Positions 8,599 through 17,013 of a DNA stretch of 64,000 bases are shown piece after piece; position 1 is the stretch's first letter, and every line of letters begins with the position of its first letter. Under the pieces are notes generated by a model, which was given only the letters and a program-made list of their open reading frames with translations, ran no database searches and had not been told where the DNA came from. Source of the stretch: Prescottella sp. R16 (GTDB lineage: Bacteria > Actinomycetota > Actinomycetes > Mycobacteriales > Mycobacteriaceae). The DNA is taken from positions 1,488,001 through 1,552,000 of the forward strand of contig NZ_CP130943.1 in NCBI RefSeq assembly GCF_030656875.1, read 5' to 3'. The position numbers and the translations under genes are program-made.

Positions 8599-9849
8599 AT
8601 GACGTGGACCGAACGCCTGAAGGTGAGATGGGGCGCCGTCCGCTTCCTCGCGGTGGAGGCCGTCGCCGCGCTCGTCTCGCTGTGCTTCCTGACGGCGGGC
8701 CTGGTGATCGCGGCGACGCTGATCCTGATCGTCGGATGGCTCGCGGTGCCGTCGTATCTGCGGGCGCTGCGCTGGTGGGCGGGCCGGGCGCGGGAGCGCG
8801 CCGGGCGATTCACCGGGACCGTGGTGGGAGAGCGCTACCCGCCGATCCCGGACCGGCCGGGCTTCGACGACCTCCGCCGGCTGCTCACCGCACCGTCGAC
8901 GCGCCGCGACTTCACGTGGGTCGCGGTGCACTCGATCGTGGCGCCGGCCGCGGGTCTGCTGGCGATCGCACTGCCGTTGGCGGCGCTCAACACCCTCGCC
9001 ATTCCGTTCTATTGGTGGATGCTGCCGGCCGAGGAACCGGTGAGCAGCATCTACCCGGTCACGTCGTGGTGGGGTGCCGCGCCGATGCCGCTGTTCGCCG
9101 TCGGCTACGCCGTGCTCGGGTGGTGGCTGATCCCCGTGATGGCCCGCGGCATCTGCGCGCTCGCATCCGGATTGTTGGCGCCGCGGCGGAATACCGAACT
9201 GTCCGAACGGGTCACAGCGCTCACCGCGAGCCGGGCCGCGGCCCTGGACGCGCACGCTGCCGAGTTGCGCCGGATCGAACGCGACCTGCACGACGGTGCC
9301 CAGAACCGGCTCGTCGCCGTTGTGATGATGCTCGGGCTGGCGGAGCGGTCGCTGCGGGTCGCACCCGATCAGGCTCTGCCGCAACTCCTTCGGGCGCAGG
9401 ACGCCGCGTCGGACGCGCTGTCGGAGCTGCGCACCCTCGTGCACGACATCTATCCGCCCGTGCTCGACGAACTCGGTCTCGGCGGCGCCGTCTCCGCCCT
9501 CGCCGGCCGGAGCGCCGTGCCGTGCGTGCTCGATGTCGACGGTCTGCGACGCGCCCCGGCCGCGGTGGAGGCGGCCGCCTACTTCGTCGTCGCCGAAGCC
9601 CTCACCAACGTCGCCAAACACAGCGGCGCCGAGCGCGTGCAGGTGACCATCGCGACCCGCGACGACGAGGGCGGGGCGACGATGGTGATCGACGTGCTCG
9701 ACGACGGCGTGGGCGGCGCGGTCGAGCGAGCGGGCAGCGGATTGGCGGGTATCCGCCGCCGCGTGGCAGCGTTCGAGGGGACCGTGACCGTGAACAGCCC
9801 GCTCGGCGGGCCGACGAGACTCGAGGTGGAACTGCCGTGCGGATTCTGA
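8599..9849 (+). CDS. Sensor histidine kinase, NarL/DesK type (HisKA_3)
   Basis: A 416-residue kinase. The first 200 residues hold four hydrophobic segments in two pairs and no large extracytoplasmic loop, as in intramembrane-sensing kinases. The dimerisation/phosphoacceptor block is RIERDLHDGAQNRL with His231. The ATPase domain shows the N-box EALTNVAKHS, the DVLDDGVGG segment and the GSGLAGIRRR lid region. The gene overlaps the response regulator by 13 bp and is divergent from the FtsX-like ABC exporter, so it probably senses the exporter's substrate or a membrane disturbance. The start is the ATG at 8599. Confidence 0.93.
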   Translation: MTWTERLKVRWGAVRFLAVEAVAALVSLCFLTAGLVIAATLILIVGWLAVPSYLRALRWWAGRARERAGRFTGTVVGERYPPIPDRPGFDDLRRLLTAPSTRRDFTWVAVHSIVAPAAGLLAIALPLAALNTLAIPFYWWMLPAEEPVSSIYPVTSWWGAAPMPLFAVGYAVLGWWLIPVMARGICALASGLLAPRRNTELSERVTALTASRAAALDAHAAELRRIERDLHDGAQNRLVAVVMMLGLAERSLRVAPDQALPQLLRAQDAASDALSELRTLVHDIYPPVLDELGLGGAVSALAGRSAVPCVLDVDGLRRAPAAVEAAAYFVVAEALTNVAKHSGAERVQVTIATRDDEGGATMVIDVLDDGVGGAVERAGSGLAGIRRRVAAFEGTVTVNSPLGGPTRLEVELPCGF

Positions 9850-10481
9850 TCGCCGAAGACGACGCGCTGCTGCGGGAGGGACTCGTGCTGCTGCTCGGCA
9901 GCGTCGGCATCGAGGTGACCGCCGCCGTCGACGACGCCGACAAGTTCCTCGACGCGTTCGAGGCCGACCCGCCGGACGGCGCGGTGCTCGACGTGCGGAT
10001 GCCGCCCACGTTCATCAACGAGGGACTGAAGGCGGCGATCGAGGCCCGCCGTCGCAGGCCCGGCTTCCCGGTGCTGGTGCTGTCCGCGTACGTCGAGGAC
10101 CGGTATGCGGGCGAACTGCTCTCCGGCGGGGCGGGTGGGGTCGGCTACCTGCTCAAGGAACGGGTCGGCAAGGTCGAGGAGTTCGTCGACGCGCTGCGCA
10201 GGGTGGTCGACGGCGGCACCGTGATGGATCCCGAGGTGATCTCCCAGTTGATGAGCCGGCGTCGCGCCGACGACCCGATCCGGAGCCTGACGCCCCGCGA
10301 ATCGGAGGTGCTCGGTCTCATGGCGGAGGGGCTCGGCAACGCCGACATCGCCCGCAAGCTCGTCGTGAGCGACACCGCGGTGAGCAAGCACATCGGCAAC
10401 ATCTTCGCCAAGCTCGGGCTGTCGGCGTCCGACAGCGGGCACCGCCGGGTTCTCGCGGTCCTCGCGCACCTGCGGTCCTGA
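9837..10481 (+). CDS. Two-component response regulator, NarL/LuxR family
   Basis: A 214-residue regulator. The receiver domain shows the acidic pocket AEDD (residues 6-9), the phosphorylation site Asp52 in AVLDVRMPP, and a conserved Lys in LLKERVG. The C-terminal LuxR-type helix-turn-helix reads LTPRESEVLGLMAEGLGNADIA and is followed by a VSKHIGNIF recognition helix. It starts at the GTG at 9837, inside the end of the kinase gene. Its most likely targets are the divergent ABC exporter and its own operon, through the inverted repeat at 8537-8575. Confidence 0.94.
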   Translation: MRILIAEDDALLREGLVLLLGSVGIEVTAAVDDADKFLDAFEADPPDGAVLDVRMPPTFINEGLKAAIEARRRRPGFPVLVLSAYVEDRYAGELLSGGAGGVGYLLKERVGKVEEFVDALRRVVDGGTVMDPEVISQLMSRRRADDPIRSLTPRESEVLGLMAEGLGNADIARKLVVSDTAVSKHIGNIFAKLGLSASDSGHRRVLAVLAHLRS

Positions 10482-10492
10482 CCCGCGGTCAG
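10478..10492. terminator. Weak hairpin at convergent gene ends
   Basis: CTGACC (10478-10483) and GGTCAG (10487-10492) flank a 3-nt loop exactly where the response-regulator stop and the stop of the opposite gene meet. The stem is short and has no T-run, so terminator function is only suggested by position. Confidence 0.3.
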
Positions 10493-10797
10493 ACGGTCTC
10501 GAGGACCTCGCCCACCTCGCGCAGCGCCCGATGCCGCTGGTCCTCGGCGAGGGTGTGGCCGACGGCGATCGCGAGCGCGACGGGCCAGTCGATCACCTCG
10601 AGGACGGCGAGCAGCCCGAGCGCACCGTAGTAGGCCAGCTGGTCGGGGCGGGGGACGCCGACGTCGCCGATCAGTGGCAGCCGGATCGCGAACCGGGAGC
10701 CCCGGGTGATCCGTTCGAGTGCCTCGCGGTGCGAGTCCGGTGACGACGCCCGGTCGGCGGTACCGGTGGCGGTGTCGATCGTGGGGGTGTCGGTCAT
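10489..10797 (-). CDS. Small hypothetical membrane protein
   Basis: A 102-residue protein that I do not recognise. Residues 1-35 are polar and threonine/aspartate-rich. One hydrophobic stretch covers about residues 54-80 (YYGALGLLAVLEVIDWPVALAIAVG). The C-terminus is charged and helical (EDQRHRALREVGEVLETV). Its ATG overlaps the stop of the giant P-type ATPase gene as ATGA, so it is probably translated with that ATPase and could be a small accessory subunit. Confidence 0.75.
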   Translation of the reverse strand: MTDTPTIDTATGTADRASSPDSHREALERITRGSRFAIRLPLIGDVGVPRPDQLAYYGALGLLAVLEVIDWPVALAIAVGHTLAEDQRHRALREVGEVLETV

Positions 10798-13700
10798 GAT
10801 TCGCCTCGCCTGTTCGCGTCGTTCACCTGCTGTACACCTGCACCCGCCATCGTGGGTGCCGTGACCGTTTCGTTATCAGCCTTCTCGTCCGTGTCGGTGG
10901 TGTCGTCCTTCGCCTCCGCTGTCCGGTCGGCTGCCCCGGACCCGGTGACCGGTGCCGTGACATCGGTGCTGACGCCGCCGTTGCGGCATGCGTACGCGGT
11001 GCTGCTGCGCGCCGGGGTGCTGGTCGTCGACTGACGGCCCTGCCACCACCGGATCGCGTGCGGGGCGAGTGCCGCGCCCGTGGTCGCCGCCGCCGCCGAC
11101 CCGAGCGCCTGCGCCCACCCCACCGGGCCCAGCGGTGTGCAGCCGAGGAACTGGCTCACCCCCGGCGTGCTCACGACGGCCCCCAGCGCCACCAGCGAGC
11201 CCAGCGCGGTACCCACCACGAGCGGGCTGCGCGAATCGATCAACGTCTGCCCCAACTGCGCCCCGACGAGCGCCACCAACCCCACCGTCGACGCCCGCCG
11301 CGGCCGCCCCGTGAGCGACGCGAGCGCCCACGCCGTGCCCGCGCCCGCCGCCGTCGCGGTGCCCCGGATCACGACGGTCCGCCACAGCGCCCCGGTATCG
11401 GGGCCGCGGCCGGCACCCGCCCGATCGCGCCGCGGCGGGCTCACCGCGACCGCGGCCGCGGGCAGCGCGTCCGTCAGCAGGTTCACCAGCAGCAGCTGCC
11501 GGGCCCCCAACGGTGCCCGGCCGGTCAGGGCGCTGCCGAGCAGTGCGAACGCGATCTCGCCGGCGTTCCCCCCGAGCAGCACCGACACCGCCGACTGCAC
11601 TCGCTGCCACAACTGGCGGCCCTCGTCGATCGCGTCGACGATCGCGTCCACCCGCCCGTCCAACAGCAGGAGGTCGGCGGCGCTGCGGGCGGGCTGGTTG
11701 CCGCGGGACGCGACCCCGATCCCGATGCTCGCGGCCCGGATCGCGGCCGCATCGTTCGCGCCGTCCCCGACCATCGCGCACACGTGCCCGACCCGTTCGA
11801 GCGTCTGCACGATCTGGACCTTCTGCTCGGGGGTCATCCGGGCGAACACCTGTCGGCCGCTCACCGCCTTCTCCTGCGCGTGCTGCGACAGCGACTCCCA
11901 CTCGGTGCCGCTGACGACGGCGGACGCGTCGACGTCGAGCCCGAGATCACGGGCGATGGCGGCCGCGGTGACCGGATGATCGCCGGTGATCAGCCGCACC
12001 GAGATGTCCCGCTCCTCGAGTGCCGGCAGCAGTCCCGCGGCCTCCGGGCGCAGCGTGTCGGACAGACCGAGCAGACCCAACGGTTCGAGCCCCTCGGAGC
12101 ACAGGGCCGCGAGATCGTCCGGGTCGCCCCCGGGCGGTCCGGACGGGACGGTGCGGCGGGCCACCGCGATCACGCGCGTGCCGGCCTCGGCCAGGGCCCG
12201 CACCTCGTCGTGGACGTCCTCGATCGACGTCCGGTCGGCGGCCGTGCACGCAGCCAGCACCACCTCCGGGGCGCCCTTGACGACGAGCTCGGTGCCGGTG
12301 AGCGCGGCCGCGTACGGGCGGCCGGCCCGGAACGGGAGCACGAGATCCGGGAGCCGGTCGAGCCGGTCGGCGGCCTCGACCACGGCCCGGTCGGTGGCGT
12401 GCGGGGCGGGCCGGCCGTCGGCGGTGACGGAGGTGCGGGCCGCGGCCGCGAGCACACTGTCGGTGTCCCGGCCGCGGGCGGGCCGGACCGCGGTCACCCG
12501 CAACCGGTCCTCGCTGAGGGTGCCGGTCTTGTCGAAGCATGCGACGTCGACGCGACCCAGGGCCTCCACCGAGCGCGGCTCTCGGACGAGCGCCGACGAG
12601 CGGGTCAGCCGCCGGGCCGCCGCCTGCTGCGCGAGAGTCGCCACGAGCGGCAGGCCTTCGGGGACGGCGGCGACGGCGACCGCGACCCCGCTGGTGACGG
12701 CCGATTGCAGACCGCCGCCGCGCAGCAGCGACGTGACGGTGACCAGGACACCGCCCGCGATACTGACCGGCAGCACCTTGCCGGTGAGTTCACGCAGCTG
12801 CGCCTGTAGGCCGACGCGGCCGCTCGGGGCGGGCGACAGGGCCGTGGCGCGGCCCGTCTCGGTGGCCGGGCCGACGGCTGTGACCACCGCGGTCGCGGTG
12901 CCGGTGAGGACCGTGGTGCCCGCGTACAACATGCAGTCACGTTCGGCCAGAGGAACACCCGGTGTGGCAGCGGTCTGCTTGTCGACCGGGAGCGACTCGC
13001 CGGTGAGCGACGATTCGTCGACCTCGACACCGTCGGCGGTGAGCAGACGCCCGTCGGCGGGCACCACCTCCCCGGGCCGTACCTCGATCACGTCGCCGGG
13101 GCGCAGGGCACCGGCCGAGACGAGGCCAGGACTCTCGGGGCCCCCGGACGCGCGGACGGTGCGGGCCGGCGGGTCCTGCACCGCGAGCAGCCGGTTCAGG
13201 AGCCGTTCGGCGTGCAGACGCTGGGCCGCCGACAGGGCCGCGTTCCCGACGAGGACCGAGCCGACGAGAACCGCGTCGACGGGGGAGCCGAGCACGGCGC
13301 TGGCCGCGGATCCGGTGGCGAGGATCGGGGTGAGCGGATCGGACAGTTCGGCGCGCAGCGATCGCCCGAAGTCCCACACGATCTCGGCCGGGCGACGGGC
13401 CCGGACGGCCGCCGACCGGAGCCGCGACGGCCCGTCGGCGTCGGCTGCCGGTTCCGGGGTGCCGAGCAGGGCGCGGACCCGGTCCGGCGACATCGCGTGC
13501 CAGTCGTGCTGTGGATTCGGCACCGGGGCGGTGGCGCGCAGGACCCCGCGGGCGAGGCCGTAGCCGGTCCACAGCGCACCGCCCGCGCCGGCACTGACCG
13601 GGCCGGGACCGCGGCCGTGGGTGCCGGGCAGCATGAGGAGGGAACCGAGAAGGGATGCCCCCGAGGCGATCTCGATGCCGCGTCGGCTCGCGGTTCGGGC

Positions 13701-15086
13701 GGCGGGCAGCGCGTGCAGCACCCGCCAGGTCGCGGCGAGGTCGGGGACCAGCAGATCCCACCCGGTGTCGTCGGCGGTACCGGCGATCCCGATCGCGAGG
13801 TCGGCGCACGCCACGGTGTCGGGGCACCCGGTTGCGAGGACGGCCACGACCCCGCCCTCGGCGCGGAGATCGCGCACGATCGCCGTCAGGTCGGAATCGA
13901 CTGTGCCGCCGGGCGTCCGGAGGTCGTCGAATGCCGAACGCAACGAGCCGAGTGCCTCGTCGTCGAGCGAGTGGACCGTCACCCCGGCGAGCCGTGCCTG
14001 TTCGAGGACCGCGCCGGCGAGCGGATCCCGGACCCGGGAGACCAGCACTGCTGCGTCCGTGCCGTCCGGGACCCCGACACGGGTGGGGAGGAGGTCGAGC
14101 GGGCACCAGCCCTCACCGATCGTCCCCGCCTCGACGGCCTCGCGTGCGGCGTCCCACACCTGGGTCCGTAGATCGTCCGGCACTCCACGGATACGGCTGA
14201 CCCGCAGATCGGCGGTGAGCAGGGCCCGCGGGTCGACGACGAGTGCGGTCACCGCGTCGAGGCGGCGGACCGCGTCGGGGCCCCGGCCGAGTACGCCGTA
14301 CCGGTCGGCGAGACCCCGCCCGAGGGTCGCGGCGAACGATTCCCGTGCCGCGCGCGCCGCCTTCGGGGCGGTGACCAGCGCGGCCGTCCCGGCGGTGCGG
14401 ATACTGCCGGTGGCGACGCCCACCGCGGCCGCGGCCCCGGTCTGCGCCCACGCGGTCCGCTCGAGATGCCGCTCCACCGGGCCGGTGCACGGCGGGCGGG
14501 GTCCGTCGTCCGGGAAGGCGGGACTGCCCGGGGAGACGGGACTGCGCCGCCACGCCGCCCGGGCGGCGACGATCTCACCGACGAGGGCGGTGCGGAGCAG
14601 GGCGTCGACGGCGAGAGGCAGCGGGGCCTGCGTGAACGCGTTCCCGGTCGCGGTCGCGACCGACAGCAGCACGTCGGCGCGGCGCCCGCCGACCGCGGAC
14701 GCGAGCAGACCGCGCAGCCGCGGCTGATAGTCGACGACCGTCGCCGGTACGGTCACCTCCAGCGGCAGTCGCGGCGCGCGCACGACCCGTCCGGCCAGCG
14801 CAACCGTCAGCCCCGACGTGTGCACCGCGAGTTCGCTCACCCGCGCGGCCAGCGCGGCATCCGACCAGGCAGGTGGTGTCGCCGGGGGCGCCGGCGTTTC
14901 CGGGCGGGGCGGGGCGGCGACGGAGGGGGAGATGGCAGCGGGGGAGGTGACAGCCGTCCACGCCCCGGTCAGCACTCCCGCGGACGCGGCGACGCTCACC
15001 GTCGCTGTCGTGACGGCAGCGTGCACGGCTCGCTGCGGCAGGACCCGCACCCGCCCCAGAATCGTCGTCACCCCCGGAATCGTCAC
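10794..15086 (-). CDS. Giant cation-transporting P-type ATPase (CtpI/CtpH-like)
   Basis: A 1430-residue P-type ATPase, about twice the usual length because of an N-terminal extension of roughly 600 residues. Core motifs are intact: TGES at 695-698, PEGLP in helix 4, the phosphorylation site DKTGTL with Asp852, MTPEQK, and the hinge GDGAND starting near 1107. The long alanine-rich N-terminal part contains several hydrophobic segments and resembles the unusual mycobacterial CtpH and CtpI proteins. The helix-4 PEGLP sequence suggests a cation such as calcium or another light metal rather than copper, but the ion is not certain. The start is the GTG at 15086 overlapping the previous stop (GTGA); a GTG at 15071 is an alternative. 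Confidence 0.88.
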   Translation of the reverse strand: MTIPGVTTILGRVRVLPQRAVHAAVTTATVSVAASAGVLTGAWTAVTSPAAISPSVAAPPRPETPAPPATPPAWSDAALAARVSELAVHTSGLTVALAGRVVRAPRLPLEVTVPATVVDYQPRLRGLLASAVGGRRADVLLSVATATGNAFTQAPLPLAVDALLRTALVGEIVAARAAWRRSPVSPGSPAFPDDGPRPPCTGPVERHLERTAWAQTGAAAAVGVATGSIRTAGTAALVTAPKAARAARESFAATLGRGLADRYGVLGRGPDAVRRLDAVTALVVDPRALLTADLRVSRIRGVPDDLRTQVWDAAREAVEAGTIGEGWCPLDLLPTRVGVPDGTDAAVLVSRVRDPLAGAVLEQARLAGVTVHSLDDEALGSLRSAFDDLRTPGGTVDSDLTAIVRDLRAEGGVVAVLATGCPDTVACADLAIGIAGTADDTGWDLLVPDLAATWRVLHALPAARTASRRGIEIASGASLLGSLLMLPGTHGRGPGPVSAGAGGALWTGYGLARGVLRATAPVPNPQHDWHAMSPDRVRALLGTPEPAADADGPSRLRSAAVRARRPAEIVWDFGRSLRAELSDPLTPILATGSAASAVLGSPVDAVLVGSVLVGNAALSAAQRLHAERLLNRLLAVQDPPARTVRASGGPESPGLVSAGALRPGDVIEVRPGEVVPADGRLLTADGVEVDESSLTGESLPVDKQTAATPGVPLAERDCMLYAGTTVLTGTATAVVTAVGPATETGRATALSPAPSGRVGLQAQLRELTGKVLPVSIAGGVLVTVTSLLRGGGLQSAVTSGVAVAVAAVPEGLPLVATLAQQAAARRLTRSSALVREPRSVEALGRVDVACFDKTGTLSEDRLRVTAVRPARGRDTDSVLAAAARTSVTADGRPAPHATDRAVVEAADRLDRLPDLVLPFRAGRPYAAALTGTELVVKGAPEVVLAACTAADRTSIEDVHDEVRALAEAGTRVIAVARRTVPSGPPGGDPDDLAALCSEGLEPLGLLGLSDTLRPEAAGLLPALEERDISVRLITGDHPVTAAAIARDLGLDVDASAVVSGTEWESLSQHAQEKAVSGRQVFARMTPEQKVQIVQTLERVGHVCAMVGDGANDAAAIRAASIGIGVASRGNQPARSAADLLLLDGRVDAIVDAIDEGRQLWQRVQSAVSVLLGGNAGEIAFALLGSALTGRAPLGARQLLLVNLLTDALPAAAVAVSPPRRDRAGAGRGPDTGALWRTVVIRGTATAAGAGTAWALASLTGRPRRASTVGLVALVGAQLGQTLIDSRSPLVVGTALGSLVALGAVVSTPGVSQFLGCTPLGPVGWAQALGSAAAATTGAALAPHAIRWWQGRQSTTSTPARSSTAYACRNGGVSTDVTAPVTGSGAADRTAEAKDDTTDTDEKADNETVTAPTMAGAGVQQVNDANRRGES

Positions 15087-15577
15087 CGAGTGGTACGCCC
15101 CTGTGGACGGGATGCGGTGGTCTTCTTCGCCGGACTCTTCTTCTCGGTCCGCTTCGACACGGCCTTCTTCGACACGGCCTTCTTCGGCGCGGTTTTCTTC
15201 GGCGAGACCTTCGCCGCAGTGGATTTCGGGGACGTGCCGCGTTCGTGGAGTTGCCTCAGCACGAGCGCGGCACCCCCGACGGTCAGGACCACCGGCCATT
15301 CGACGACGCCGATCGCACCGGCGGCGGCCATCGTCGCGATGGCGGCGGGGGTGGAGTGACTGCCCTGCTCGAGACCCCGGCGGGTGCCCTCGGCGACCCC
15401 GCTCACGGCGCCGCGTACACCGCCGACGAGGCTGCCTACGGCGGCACCGCCGAGCGCCCCGATCGACGACGTGGTGACCTCGGCGATACCCGTCACGGCA
15501 CGGACTGCGCCGTCGGAGAACGACGTTCGGCCACCGGAACGGTGACCGTCGTGCGCGGTACCTGCTGTCTGTGCCAT
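15083..15577 (-). CDS. Membrane protein with lysine-rich, histone-H1-like tail
   Basis: A 164-residue protein with no firm family assignment. Residues 20-70 are glycine/alanine-rich and amphipathic (GALGGAAVGSLVGG), residues about 78-105 form a hydrophobic segment, and the last 50 residues are a basic tail with repeated SKK and PKK units like histone H1 or mycobacterial HupB tails. It is the first gene of the operon with the giant P-type ATPase, whose GTG overlaps its stop. A membrane-anchored protein with a tail that could bind nucleic acid or acidic lipid is the plainest reading. The tail is encoded by a 15-bp repeat and may vary in length between strains. Confidence 0.7.
   Translation of the reverse strand: MAQTAGTAHDGHRSGGRTSFSDGAVRAVTGIAEVTTSSIGALGGAAVGSLVGGVRGAVSGVAEGTRRGLEQGSHSTPAAIATMAAAGAIGVVEWPVVLTVGGAALVLRQLHERGTSPKSTAAKVSPKKTAPKKAVSKKAVSKRTEKKSPAKKTTASRPQGRTTR
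15153..15212 (-). repeat. Tandem 15-bp repeat encoding the Lys-rich tail
   Basis: Four consecutive 15-bp units lie here: two identical (ttcgacacggccttc at 15153-15167 and 15168-15182) and two diverged copies (15183-15197 and 15198-15212). Each encodes a five-residue block of the AVSKK type. Such arrays change copy number easily. Confidence 0.85.
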
Positions 15578-15653
15578 CGAACCACCCGTCCGGTCGGTGT
15601 GTGGGATCGAGCGTCACGCGTAGGCCGAGTCTAGTCCCGGCGGCCCGATATCT

Positions 15654-15663
15654 GAACCGGTTC
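15654..15663. promoter_or_regulatory. Short palindrome GAACCGGTTC, possible operator
   Basis: A perfect 10-bp palindrome lies in the 140-bp divergent gap between the P-type ATPase operon and the spermidine-synthase-like gene. It resembles the core of TetR-family sites, but it is short and no adjacent regulator gene exists, so this is weak. Confidence 0.25.
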
Positions 15664-15681
15664 TCGTGGCAGCTGGGTGAA

Positions 15682-15709
15682 TTGTCTTGTCTTTCAAGAT
15701 CTGTGTAGC
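15682..15709 (+). promoter_or_regulatory. Possible promoter of the spermidine-synthase-like gene
   Basis: TTGTCT (15682-15687) and TGTAGC (15704-15709) are separated by 16 nt, and the GTG start follows eight nt later. If used, the transcript would start at or next to the start codon, which fits the lack of a Shine-Dalgarno. Confidence 0.4.
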
Positions 15710-15717
15710 CTCGTGCC

Positions 15718-16575
15718 GTGGGTAGGCAGCGCAGTGGCCGCAGGAACGAGCGTCACGATTCCCGAGGGGGCGGGGGTCCGGTCGCCGGCACCTACGTCAT
15801 CGACACCGGGACGTGCGAGCTCGAGGAGGATCCGTTCGATCCGCAGAGTTGGATCGTGCGGATCAACGGAGAACCCAGTTCGCACATCGATCTGGCCGAT
15901 CCACAGACCCTCGCGTTCGACTACATGCGGTGGATCGCGGAACTGACCCGGTCCCAGTGGGATTCGTCGGAACCGCTGCGTGTCCTGCATCTCGGTGGCG
16001 GCGCCTGCACACTCGCCCGCGCCTTCGCGTCGATCTACCCGCAGGCGCGGCAGGTGGTCGTCGAACTGGACGGGCGTCTGGCCGTGCTGGTGCGCGAGTG
16101 GTTCGACCTGCCGCGGGCGCCGCTGCTGCGGGTGCGGGTGGGGGAGGCGCGGGCGGTCACCGAGACCCTCACCGCCGACAGCCGCGATCTGATCGTGCGG
16201 GACGTCTTCGCCGGGCGCACGACGCCCCGGGCGTTGACGACCCTCGAGTTCACCCGGCACGCCCGCCGCGTCCTCGCCCCGGGCGGTATCTACGCCGTCA
16301 ACTGTGGGGACGCACGGGATCTACGGCGGGCCCGGGCGGAGGCCGCCACGATCGGTGCGGTGTTCGAGCACACCGCGATCATCGCCGATCCCTCGATGCT
16401 CAAGGGCCGACGCGAGGGCAACGTGATCATTGCCGGTAGCGACGTGCCGATCGGACGGTCACCGGCGCTGGCGAGCCGGGTCCTCGTCGGTGGAACGCAG
16501 GCACACGTGTGGCACGACGAGCAGGTGCACCGGTTCGCCGAGTCTGCGAAGGTGCTCCACGACCTCGGCGGCTAG
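15718..16575 (+). CDS. Spermidine-synthase-like (polyamine aminopropyltransferase fold) protein
   Basis: A 285-residue protein with a Rossmann-type methyltransferase fold. Motif I is VLHLGGGACTLARAF (residues about 90-104), followed by an acidic VVELD strand end, the RVRVGEAR loop and a DLIVRDVFAG segment that corresponds to the catalytic-aspartate region of spermidine synthases. It lacks the N-terminal beta-hairpin domain of full polyamine synthases and so belongs to the short, fused-type actinobacterial group whose reaction is not established. It is cytoplasmic. The start is a GTG with no ribosome-binding site, probably leaderless. The stop overlaps the stop of the opposing SdpI-like gene within CTAG. 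Confidence 0.8.
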   Translation: MGRQRSGRRNERHDSRGGGGPVAGTYVIDTGTCELEEDPFDPQSWIVRINGEPSSHIDLADPQTLAFDYMRWIAELTRSQWDSSEPLRVLHLGGGACTLARAFASIYPQARQVVVELDGRLAVLVREWFDLPRAPLLRVRVGEARAVTETLTADSRDLIVRDVFAGRTTPRALTTLEFTRHARRVLAPGGIYAVNCGDARDLRRARAEAATIGAVFEHTAIIADPSMLKGRREGNVIIAGSDVPIGRSPALASRVLVGGTQAHVWHDEQVHRFAESAKVLHDLGG

Positions 16576-16946
16576 TTCTTCTCGGCGCTGCCTGCCGGAA
16601 GGTTTCGCGCCGCCCGGATCCCCACCCAGGCCCCGGCTCCGGTGAACCCGCCCAGGCACGCCACACCGGTGACGGTGACGGCGGTCAGGGCGGCCTCCGG
16701 CATCGGGATCAGCGCGGCGAGACCGGCGAGGATCATGAGCCAGCCGCCGGTCTCCGTCAGCGGACGCCCGGCCCGGTGCGCGACCGTCCACGCCTCGTCG
16801 CCGGCCATCGTGGTGGCGGTGCGGATGCCGACGTAGTGGTTGCGGCGCAGACGGCCGCTTCCGGCCGAGCGCGCAGTCCACACGACGAGCGCCCCGCCGA
16901 TGGTGAACGTCAGGCACAGGACAATCCGCAGGCCGATCGACTCCAT
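16572..16946 (-). CDS. SdpI-family membrane protein
   Basis: A 124-residue protein with three hydrophobic segments (about 6-24, 68-84 and 87-108). Between the first two it carries the family motif RRNHYVGIRT followed by DEAW and AHR. SdpI-type proteins include the Bacillus immunity factor against the SdpC toxin, but most actinobacterial members have no known role. It stands alone on the minus strand, converging with the spermidine-synthase-like gene, with both stops sharing CTAG at 16572-16575. Confidence 0.8.
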   Translation of the reverse strand: MESIGLRIVLCLTFTIGGALVVWTARSAGSGRLRRNHYVGIRTATTMAGDEAWTVAHRAGRPLTETGGWLMILAGLAALIPMPEAALTAVTVTGVACLGGFTGAGAWVGIRAARNLPAGSAEKN

Positions 16947-17013
16947 GTGGCCACGGTAGAGGACCTGCGCGCGAGTCGGGCGATACGGGCGATCGTCGGT
17001 GCGTCGGGAGAGG

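Noticed and set aside
15654..15663. A second KstR-type site at the GAACCGGTTC palindrome
   Set aside because: Only the AACnnGTT core fits; the outer T and A positions do not. It is kept as a weak generic palindrome only.
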